From Puccinia triticina (lineage: Eukaryota > Basidiomycota > Pucciniomycetes > Pucciniales > Pucciniaceae): a stretch of 64,000 nt of DNA. The notes under the pieces were generated by a model, which did no database searches, was not told where the DNA came from, and saw nothing but the letters and a program-made list of their open reading frames with translations. The stretch covers positions 6,722,001-6,786,000 of the forward strand of contig NC_070567.1 of NCBI RefSeq assembly GCF_026914185.1. Reading direction: 5' to 3'. The first letter of the stretch is position 1. Every line of letters starts with the position of its first letter. Of this stretch, positions 9,340 through 18,105 are shown one piece after another. The translations under genes were made by a program, and so were the position numbers.

Positions 9340-9640
9340 AGCGCTGCACTTCGCTTCAGAAAGCGGCCCATTTAGCGAAGCGCAGCGGGACCCCGCTTCT
9401 ACCTCAAGCCAATTAGCGCAAGCGCAAGAGCCGGCGCGCTGCGCTTGCGCTAAGTTTAGCGATTTCCCGCTTGTTTCTCTGAGCCTTTAGCGAAAGCGCA
9501 GCGGTTTCGCGCTGCGCTTGCGCTATATCCAGCGCAAAAAGCGGGTTAAACGCTCTTTTTCCCGCTTCATTACGCTTTGTAGCGCGATTTTCCGCTGTGT
9601 AGCGGCACAAGCGCAGCCCTGCGCAGAGGAGAGCCCAGCG
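9340..9640. repeat. Left subterminal AGCGC-rich region of hAT 1
   Basis: A dense run of AGCGC and AGCGCAAGCGC words in both orientations. The matching region at the other end is at about 12925-13195. Clustered subterminal repeats at both ends are typical transposase binding sites in hAT elements; the binding role is inferred. Confidence 0.65.
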
Positions 9641-9829
9641 ACAGTTGGCTTGCCCAAAGGTTGGGTTGCACCTCGCAGGCGACCCACCGCAGCACCCAAG
9701 CATCTTTTGTACCAAATAAATAACTCCGATTGGGCAGATACTTCCACCTCCCCAGCAACTCAATCTTGCATCACATATTCACAGATTCACTTGGAAGCTC
9801 CCTCAACCAACTAAATCTTGTTTTTGAGA

Positions 9830-12788
9830 ATGTCATCCAACCATACTAACAGCCATACCTCCGATGAGGTCCCCTCCACCCCACCAAATATTGCTGAAAT
9901 TTCACCTGAGGTATCACAATCTGCCCGCAGGGAATCAACCCGACTCCGAACCCCCGTTGTAAAACCTGGCTTTGTCCGCACTGAGGGTGGTTCCCGTCGA
10001 ACTCTTAGTACCCAAGTCCCACCAAGGCGCACCCAAAATCAAGCTCAGCCCGACAGTGACATAGAAATTGCAGAACCCTTGGAGGAGGAAAGTGCACCCG
10101 GGAGCACCCAAGTTTCCACACGTGATAAGGCAAGATTTGGCTCCTTTTTCTTTCACCCGCTTACTGCATCTCATTGATTTTTCTTTTCTCTTTTGTTTGG
10201 TAGGCATTCACCCAGGTCACCCAAGTTTCCACCCGCACCGGCAAAAAGATTACTGTTGACACAGTACAGGACTCGGACGAAGAAAACACCAAAGTCCAAG
10301 AAAAATCCAAGAAAGCGTCAAAGGACGGGTACGATCATCCACGTTTGTACTTTTACGCCCAGGGAATGGGTCCCAAACAAGTAAGAATTTTCTATTTCAA
10401 CTCATGTGGCATGATGTGCCTGATGTCAATGACTTGAATCCTAGTCCCCCGAGTCAATGGGTTACGCCTGTTGGTGGTGCCCAAGCGAATACATGGCGCA
10501 GAACCGTTCCAACTACAACCTCAAGGCCCACCGCGATGGTTCCCACTACAAAGGCTCCGTACAATCTGCCTGCCCTGGACGGGCCAAGGCAATTGCTGCT
10601 GGCGCCAAACTCCCACCAACTGCAACCGAGTTATTCAAAGCAGCAGCGCAGGCGAATCCAGAAACAGCGGGTACTTTTACAGCATTTGTATCTAAAGGTA
10701 ACTTTAACAACGAAACTCTGAACAAGCTAATTGTCATTTGGATCGTTCGGCATTGCCTCCCTTGGCTACAAATTGAAGATCATCTGATCCGAGTAGCTTG
10801 TGATTACGCTGTCCATAATTCCCATATCCAATCTTGAATCTGGGCCGCGCTTCAAGCACACAAGCTTTATGTTGAACAACGCTTGCGGGTTGTCCAAGCT
10901 ATCAAGGTATGCATCTTTTTTATGAATTCCTATATCTACATCAACTGAATTTTGGTCTTTGCTCTAGGATTCTGACTCAAAGATCAGCATGGTATCCGAT
11001 GTTTGGACAACCAAGGGTAGCCACAAGGCTTTTGTAGGTATTTCCTGCTGCTACATCAACAAGGATCACAATGGCCAGAGAAGTTGCCTCAATCTTCTTG
11101 GCTGTTGATCTCACCAAATGGGACGTTGAAAGCAATCACCACCGCTGCATATGCCATGTGATTGCTCTTATCCTTGGTGCCGGACTGAAGGCTCTGCGGA
11201 TCTCAAAACTGATGCTTTGGTCCAAAAAGGCTGACCAGAGTTTTCCAGCCCTTGCAACTGTTGTTGAGGTGGATGAACCGACTGAAGAAATTACCAAGGT
11301 CATCAAAGAGTCTGATGAAGAAGATATTGATCCAGACGATGCAGCGGCTGGTTCACCCGAGGCTGATGACAATGAAAACAATGATGAAGATAGCAGCCGT
11401 GGGATCGGGCTCACTTTGAAAAAGGTGTGTTTTATCGTTTCAAAGCCACTCACAATACAAAAGTTTGAAGGCCACAATTTTCCACACAGCTTGACTACAT
11501 ATGTTATCAAATTGCATCTTCACCACAGAAGCAGGCGGAGTGGAGGTTGTGGGCTGCAAAGTTAAGCTATAAGGGCCGTGGTGTGATTGGTGGCTACGGA
11601 ATACGATGGAACATTGCCTACGAGAGCCTTTCAAGGGCTTACGAGGGCAGGAGAGTAAGCTTTCAAGGCTGGCCAACTGGATTAATCTGTGCTTTAACTA
11701 ACCAACATCACACAATTCCCAGGTCATCAAGCAACTGCTTGAGAATGAATCCAATAAGTGCTCTGGAAAATTGACAGCCAAGCATTTCTCAAGAAGTATG
11801 AGTTGAGTTCCAAGGAATGGAGTGATGTGAATAGCTTGAACATTGTCCTCAAAGTAAGCATCTTGTTTCTTGTTTTTCTTCAGACATTCCTTAGCTGATC
11901 ACTGCTTCCTTTCTGATAGGACTTCTTGGAAATGACTAAGAGGATGTAAGGCGATAAGCCTCTCTTACCAATGGTCATCTACAAGTATGTTCGACTTCTT
12001 GATACTCTTGAGAAAAGGAAGGCGGCTGCCTACTTGTCTCCTTTGGCCCCCATGTTTGACCCAATGATGAGGACAACTCGGAAGTACTTGAATCTAGCGC
12101 TTGAGTGCGATACAGTGGTGCTGGCCACATTCCTTCACCCGGCGTGGAGGATGATGCTTTTTCACAAACGATTTGAGACACATGTGGACCGAATCGTTGA
12201 TCTAGTCCAGAAAGCCTTTGACACTCAGCGCGAGGAAATCCAAGCTGGCCTACCACCTTCCCCTCTTGAAGAATCATCCAAACCAAACAATATTGGTAAT
12301 CACTCCAGCTCGGATTCCGATGGTAAGGAATTTGATTTCTACCCATCTTCTGGCGAAGCTCCTGTGGTCAACAACGAATTGGAATGCTACAACAAGGGGG
12401 AATTCGCGTTGGATAAGAAGGGAAAGGTTTTGGACTGGTGGAAGGTTTGCACATCCTTTTCTTGTTGCTATTTTACTCGCTTGTTCCCGGTTGCTGATTC
12501 CACTATCAAACCCCTCAGTTGCATTGCAAAGACTTCCCAGTCCTTGCATCTTTGGCAAGGGATTACCTTGCGTGTTCTGCCAGCTCAGCCACCGTTGAAA
12601 GGACCTTCTCGGCTGCAGCCGATATTTGTGCTTCTGGAAAGACAGACCTTGCCACCCGAACCATCGAGCGATGCATCAGCAGCCACATGTGGCTACAAAA
12701 CGGTGTCAAGATGGGAGGCGACTTTGAAGATTGTCAGGCAGTGATTGATGCCGCTCAAAAGAACCCAAAGTTCAAGAAGGCTTCCTAA
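9830..12788 (+). pseudogene. hAT-family transposase, multi-exon, decayed
   Basis: The first exon starts at ATG 9830 with a disordered Ser/Thr/Pro-rich region and seems to end at a GC-AG intron (AAG|GCAAGA to TTTGGTAG at 10203). Next come a zinc-finger-like motif CWWC...H-x4-H (about 10466-10545), an intron after 12444 (acceptor at 12518), and a typical hAT C-terminal dimerisation domain (KDFPVLASLARDYLAC...ATVERTFSAAADIC, 12519-12700). Damage includes an in-frame TGA at 10835-10837 and a deletion near 11060-11110: hAT 2 has about 50 more residues between the YIN motif and the CHVIAL motif. The protein would cut and rejoin element ends in the nucleus; this copy cannot make it. Confidence 0.8.
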
Positions 12789-13869
12789 ATTATTTTCTTC
12801 CCTCTTTCCTCACCTCCCCCCACCATCTGTTTTCCCTTTCTTATTTATGCCCCATTCCTATTTCTTGTCTATGCCAATCCCATCTCCTCCAAACCTATGG
12901 TCGCCCCCCCTCCCCCAATGTGTGCGCTATAAAGCGGAATAAAAGCGGACCTGGACCATGAAAAAGCGGAAATCCGCGCTTCATTTTGCGCTTTCAAAGC
13001 GTGAACGCGCTTCGCTACCGCTATAATCTAGCGGCCCTGCGCTTGTTTGCGCTATAAAAAGTGCGCAAAAAGCGCAAAAAAACAGCGCCCCAAACCAATT
13101 AGCGCAAGCGCAAGCGGACCAGCGCTATAAGTAAGCGCAGCGCAGCGCGGGCCAATTGCGCTGCGCTGCGCTTTTTGAAGCGCAGCGCTTTCACCCTTGT
13201 GGTCAGCCATCAAGAGCAAAGCTCTTTCTATACACATCACCCTTGATGGCCCGTCATTACCGGCCATTGAGAGGAACAAAATACACTCTCAATGGCCTGA
13301 AATGATTGGCCATCAAGAGGACATACATACCCCGCTCAATGGTCTGTCAGTAGCGGCCATCCAGAGGAATATACTACAATCTTGATGGCCTGCGCTGACT
13401 GGCCATCAAGAGTCCAGCGCTTTGCTCTCGATGAACAGTTAGGTCAATGTACGAGGTGTACATGTCCTCTTGATGGCCAATCATTTCAGGCCATCAAGAG
13501 TGTATCATGTTCCACTCGATGGCCAGTACTGACAGGCCATCAAGGGTGATGTGTATACACATCAACAAAAGAGCTTTGCTCTTGATGACCAACCAGTACA
13601 GGCCATCAAGAGGTTAGTATTTTCCTCTCAATGGCTGGTGTACTGACAGGACACCAAGGGGTGTGTGTATCACATTTTGATGGCCGGTCAGTAGCGGCAA
13701 TCAAGAGTGAAAATAGTACTTTACTCTTGCTGGCCGGTACTGACTGGCCAACAAGAAAGTGTTGTGTGTTCCTCTTGATGGCCGGTACAGACGGGCCATC
13801 AAGGGAGGTGTGTGTTTCCCCTTGATGACCGGTTAGCACCAGCCATCGAGGGAGTTGCGCTTTCCTCTT

Positions 13870-14300
13870 GCACCTGCCAATGAGAATGGCAGGTGACGAA
13901 ATCCACGGTGTGGTGGACACAAGAGGTCACTCCGTAGATATTTCAGGACCTCCGCTGCTCCAAGATGATTCCCGGGTAAAGTTGGTTGATCTGGGAAACT
14001 CCACTCCGCTCTGCAAGTACATTTAGGGGCGTCATGGAACAAAGAAATGAGTCAAGTAGCATATAAATATCCGCAAAGATACGTAGAAAAGCCGCAATAA
14101 ACTGTAAAATCCGCCATAAAGTACACAAAAAGACAACTCCGCCCATCAAAAACAACTCCGCCGTAAAGAATCCGTACCAGAGTAATCAGAAAATCAAGAA
14201 AAAGCCCGTAAAAAAAAAAAAAAAAAAAACCACATCCCCTGATAGATTGATTGATGGGGGGGATCTCCCCCCCCCCCCCCCCCCCCCCCCATCTCCGTAC
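13870..14300 (-). repeat. LTR-like repeat Y fragment (same family as 21640-24250), ending at a C24 run
   Basis: The reverse complement of about 13895-14020 (GGAGTTTCCCAGATCAAC..., TTACCCGGGAATCATCTTGGAGC) matches 21966-22016 and continues to match the sequence after 23932. A purine/pyrimidine-biased stretch with repeated CCGC..AAA words follows to 14220, then A17 and a run of 24 C at 14267-14290. No coding region is evident. Confidence 0.5.
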
Positions 14301-14870
14301 AAAAAGGGAAAACAATGTGAGAAAGAAAACCATCCTCCTCCGCCCGCCTCTCACGCAGGCCATCTGCCAAGCCCCGCTCCCACAACCACGCACGTCATCC
14401 GCCCATTCCACTCTCACGCGGATCTTCTGTCAACGTCACCGCACGTCATCGCACATTGTCAAACTCCTCTTGCCTTAGCTTCCTCGCCCCTGTCTAGCCT
14501 TCAATGCGGGGATCCCACACGCCGCCTCTACCCCAGCTACGCCCACTGACGTAGCCCGCTTTGGCTGCCACGGCTTCCCCCGGTCACAGCCTATACTATC
14601 CAGTCCACGCCGGCCTGTTTAAGATGAGTCCAGCTCCGCCGCCGCCGCGCCGCTGACATAACCCCGCGCGCCGCCTCATGCACCTCTTCTGCACTGTGAC
14701 GCTCCGCTCCAGCCTTGCGGAATCCGCAAACCCGTGCGGACAATTTGGGTCCCCGACCAGGTTTTAGCATCACAACGGCAGGTGACGACAGCGCCGGGGC
14801 TCAAACTCAGGGCAAAATTTGGATTTCTTCAGCACGACAAAATTGAGATTTTGTCACCCGTTTGCTGGCA
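14300..14870. other. No gene seen
   Basis: C-rich anonymous sequence. The short open frames have no recognisable motif. A TTTGG...GACAAAATTGAGATTTTGTCACCCGTTTGC block at 14818-14865 recurs at 57466-57500 and marks the edge of a foldback family. Confidence 0.4.
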
Positions 14871-15039
14871 GTGACACCACATACACCACGGGGCGGGTTT
14901 CTGGGAAACCGCCCCATCCAATGGATGCTACGGGGCAAAAGCATCACTTGGACAGTTTCAAAAAGCGTCCAAGTGCCACTTTGCTTGCCAAAGCGTCATT
15001 TGGCCACTCAAAAAATAGCATCCATTGGACACTCTCCTC
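14871..15039. repeat. Foldback family arm, inverted relative to 17945-18105
   Basis: The stretch CACCACGGGGCGGGTTTC..., GGCAAAAGCATCACTTGGAC, AAAAGCGTCCAAGTG, ATAGCATCCATTGGACACT recurs in reverse complement at 17945-18105. The right part was split by insertion of MITE A: sequence after 16076 continues with GAGTGTCCGATGGACAC, which completes the palindrome. Confidence 0.6.
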
Positions 15040-15042
15040 CAG

Positions 15043-16073
15043 CACTGCAAGAAAAACTCTAGAAACTGCTTGCAGTTGAGATGCAGCAAGCTTCAACCAA
15101 GCTCCAGCTCAAGCTGGAGTCAAGCACACAAATTCCGTGCTGGTGCACCTTGAGTGTGTACCTTGTTCAGCATCTCAATGTTGAACATGCTGTAGTGCTC
15201 ATGCAGTAGGCTGAGGCAAATGAGCACCCCTGAGCACCCTTTTATTTAATTTTATTAAACAATCCATGCACCATTGAATCCAGCCAGAATGACATAAACA
15301 GGGTATGTACACATGAAAGGGATATGTACAGATGAAAGAAATATGTACACATGAAAGGGGAATGTGAGGAGGTGTATTAACACATAAAGGGGATATGTAC
15401 ACATGATGAAAGGGGTATGTATGCATGAAAGGGGTATTTATGCATGAAAGGGGTATGTGCAGTAAGGGGTTTTTGCACACATGAAAGGGGTATGTACAAC
15501 TGAATGATAAAAGGGAATTGAAAGGGATCTAAAAAACTCAAAGGGGACATGTAAACATGAAAGGGTCATGAACACATGATGAAAGGGGTATGTACACATT
15601 TTGAAAGGGATACATGCACAACAAAGGGACATACACACATGAAAGGGGTATGTGTACATAAAGGGCCATGTACACATTATGAAAGGGGTGAATGTATACA
15701 AAAGGGATATATGCACATGAAAGGGGTATGTGCACATGAAAGGGGTATGTGCACATGAAAGGGGTATGTGCACATGAAAGGGGTATGTGCACATGAAAGG
15801 GGTATGTGCACATGAAAGGGGTATGTGCACATGAAAGGGGTATGTGCACATGAAAGGGGTATGTGCACATGAAAGGGGAATTTGACCTAATTGAAAGGGG
15901 GATTTGCACAGGTATCAACTCCTGTACTTAGTTTTTTGTACCTTAGACTCACTCTTGCATAAATTAGACAATGTGCATGGAATCAACCAGTGCTTGATTC
16001 TTGCATGAGGCACAGCTTGCCTTGAGATCTTGCATCTCAACTGCAAGCAGTTTCTAGAGTTTTTCTTGCAGTG
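15043..16073. mobile_element. MITE A: CACTG-ended non-autonomous DNA transposon, TSD CAG
   Basis: Terminal inverted repeats of about 50 bp start CACTGCAAGAAAAACTC (15043) and end with its reverse complement at 16073. The 3-bp flank CAG occurs at 15040-15042 and 16074-16076. CACT(A/G) ends with 2-3 bp duplications fit the CACTA/CMC superfamily. There is no coding capacity; the interior is a minisatellite. Related copies are at 53696-54600 (TSD TGA) and, shorter and diverged, at 17242-17488 (TSD CAG). Confidence 0.85.
15711..15876. repeat. 19-bp minisatellite inside MITE A
   Basis: About nine near-perfect copies of the 19-mer CACATGAAAGGGGTATGTG. Degenerate copies extend over 15300-15910. MITE B (about 53970-54410) contains only degenerate copies, so the perfect run is a later expansion in this copy. 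The open frames across it (CTYPFHVHIPLS-like) are artefacts of the repeat. Confidence 0.85.
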
Positions 16074-16076
16074 CAG

Positions 16077-16489
16077 GAGTGTCCGATGGACACTTTTAAC
16101 ACAAATGTGCGCTCTGACAATTGGACACTCCAGCCAGAGTGTCCGATGAACACCAAACAAGTTGCCCAGCGGACACTCTTGGTTGAGAGTGTCCAATGAT
16201 TGCAAGAAACACTGTGCATCACGCTTGATTCATGAAGGTGTCTGATGGACACCAAAAAAAAAACCCTTGGACACCCTTGATCAAGACTGTGCAATTGATC
16301 TGAGTGTCCAATAAACTGTTGGACGGCGAAGGGGTGTTGTTTGTTGTGGTCTATTAGTGATGAAGGTGGGCAAATTGCAAGGTTCTATCACTGCGGGCCG
16401 CAGCAACATCATGACGCTGCATATCAGAATGCAGCGACATCTGGCCGGCTGATTTGCCTTTGGACAGCCAGCCACCACAGTACATACAT
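16077..16489. repeat. Remainder of the foldback family plus anonymous sequence
   Basis: Repeated GTGTCC(G/A)ATG(G/A)ACAC words at 16079-16310 form short palindromes. After about 16320 I see nothing I can name. No gene. Confidence 0.4.
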
Positions 16490-17060
16490 AACAACCTCTT
16501 GATGACCGGTCCTTGTGCCGGCCATCAAGAGGATTACAGACTCCTCTCACTCCTCTCGGTGACCAGCTCATGGACCGGTCATTGGGAGGAGTCCACACTC
16601 GTCTTGATGCCAGCACACACCGGCGTCAAGAGGAGTACAGACACCTCTCAATGGCCGGCACAACAACCGGTCACCAAGAGGAGTACGCACTCCTCTCAAT
16701 GGCTGGCCCAAGGCCCGGTCATCAGGAGGAGCACATACACACTTCCCTCGATGGACGGCACAGACCAGGCATTGAGGTGCATGTACTCCTCTCCACGCCG
16801 GCCTGTGTTGGCATTGAGAGGAGTATGGATTCCTCCTCCCAATGACCAGTCCTTTTGCTGGTCATCGAGAGGAGTGTGGACTCCTCCTCCCAATGACCAG
16901 TTGTTATGCTGGTCATTGAGAGGAGTGTGGACAACTCTCAACGGCTGGCACAAGGACTCCTCCTGATGGCCGGTCCTTGGGCCAGCCATTGAGAGGAGTG
17001 CATACTCCTCTTGGTGACCAGTTGTTGTGCCGGCCATCAAGAGGTGTGTTGTGTGTACAT
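16490..17060. repeat. Hairpin-unit array B
   Basis: Tandem palindromic units of the type CTCTTGATGACCGGTCC..., GGCCATCAAGAGGA with linkers such as GTACGCACTC and GTGTGGACTC. Arms are 12-16 bp and vary between units. A tRNA-B-box-like GGGGTTCAAATCCCC lies just downstream at 17116-17130. Confidence 0.75.
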
Positions 17061-17241
17061 ACCCCGGTGGCCGGCTGATGGACAGCTGGCCAAGTGTTGC
17101 TGCAATACTTGCCGCGCGGGGTTCAAATCCCCACTGAATTGTCAGATGTTGCTGCGGTCCGCAGCGACATCGAGATGCCCGCAGTGTATGTATCTGGTGT
17201 AATTGGGAGAGCGAGGCTCCCCGGGTGATCAGAGACTACAG

Positions 17242-17488
17242 CACTGCAAAAAAAACCGTGTCAACTGTGAGCAGTTGACATGTGGTAACTCTGAGAAAGC
17301 TTGTGGTGTTACACCAGCCTTACTCAAGGTTTGACTCAACCCAAGCTTCAATGCACAGTCACTGGGCACCTTGCACAGTGACTGTGCCAACAAAGGCACT
17401 TGTGCATCCAGGTGGAGTTACAATGGCAGCTTGACTCAAGTATCCTGCGTGTCAACTGCAAGCAGTTGACCAAGTTTTTTTTGCAGCG
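17242..17488. mobile_element. MITE C: short CACTG-ended element, TSD CAG
   Basis: The ends are CACTGCAAAAAAAAC (17242) and GTTTTTTTTGCAGCG (17488), inverted with one mismatch, with CAG at 17239-17241 and 17489-17491. Both ends then carry GTCAACTG(T/C)..GCAGTTGAC. The TIR is related to that of MITEs A and B. Confidence 0.7.
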
Positions 17489-17499
17489 CAGGCATGTAG

Positions 17500-17944
17500 G
17501 TTTTGCTGCGGGATGCAGCGTCACCCTGTCGTTGCAAGCCTGCGTGACTGCGCAAGTAGGTGCAGTCACTGCGGCCGCGACCCCAAATGCAACGTCAGGT
17601 GACGCTGCGGGCCGAAACGACACCTATTTGCCCGTAGTGAGCTAGATGTGCCGCAGGTTGCATGTTCGACCCCCCCCCCGCCATTAGTGATGTAGGCTGG
17701 CCAGGTGGGCTACTAATTTTTTGATGCCCGCTGGAGTGTGGAGCCATCCAGCGGATGGTCCTTCAATCATCCGCTGAACGTTCCCTGGTCCGTACATGGG
17801 ATGGTTTGTCCGAACCATCCGACGCAAGGGAAGTACAATGTCCGTCCAAAGGATGGACTCCCCCGCGCAAGAGCCGGACAGCCAAAGGTGCGACCATCGG
17901 TCCAACCAATGGATGTCCTGGATTGCGTGAAAAGCGTCCATCGG
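17500..17944. other. Anonymous repeat sequence with B-box-like motif; no gene
   Basis: It contains GTTCGACCCC at 17666-17675 (B-box-like) and inverted GGATGGT/ACCATCC words at 17755-17825. No supported coding region. Confidence 0.35.
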
Positions 17945-18105
17945 ACACTACTGGAGGAGAGTGTCCGATGGATGCTATTTTTGGCCAGCAAAGCGGCACT
18001 TGGACGCTTTTTGAAACCGTCCAAGTGATGCTTTTGCCCCGTAGCGTCCATCGGATGGGGAGGTTTCCCAGAAACCCGCCTTGTGGTGTAGTCCAAGAAT
18101 ACCTG
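17945..18105. repeat. Foldback family arm inserted at the end of hAT 2
   Basis: Reverse-complement copy of 14871-15039 (AGTGTCCGATGGATGCTATTTTTGGC, GCGTCCATCGGATGGGGAGG, AACCCGCCTTGTGGTGTAGTCC). hAT 2 coding similarity stops exactly where it begins, near 18105, so it truncates that gene. Confidence 0.6.

Larger units (their letters stand above)
9332..13199 (+). mobile_element. hAT transposon 1 with 8-bp TSD TGGTCAGC
   Basis: The ends read (C)AAGGGTGAAGCGCTGC at 9331/9332 and GCAGCGCTTTCACCCTTG at 13199, an imperfect terminal inverted repeat. TGGTCAGC flanks both sides (9324-9331 and 13200-13207); one C is shared with the terminus, so the boundary is ambiguous by 1 bp. 8-bp duplications are characteristic of hAT. 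Removing the element and one TSD restores a normal hairpin unit of array A. The ends are rich in AGCGC motifs. The transposase inside is defective. Confidence 0.85.
9155..13870. repeat. Hairpin-unit array A, split by hAT element 1
   Basis: The array occupies 9155-9331 and 13200-13870. The unit is a palindrome of the type (C)TCTTGATGGCCGGT, a short loop, ACCGGCCATCAAGAG, followed by a variable 10-20 nt linker. Many units differ at one or two positions in one arm only. A different hairpin, GCACCTGCCA...TGGCAGGTG, sits at the right end (about 13874-13897). Similar arrays occur at 16490-17060, 56726-57350, 58735-59465 and 63595-64000. No protein or RNA gene is evident. Confidence 0.8.

Noticed and set aside
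15438..15918. Open frames rich in PFHVHIPLSCAHT as a repeat protein
   Set aside because: They are read through the 19-bp minisatellite, are open in several frames, and lie inside a non-autonomous MITE.
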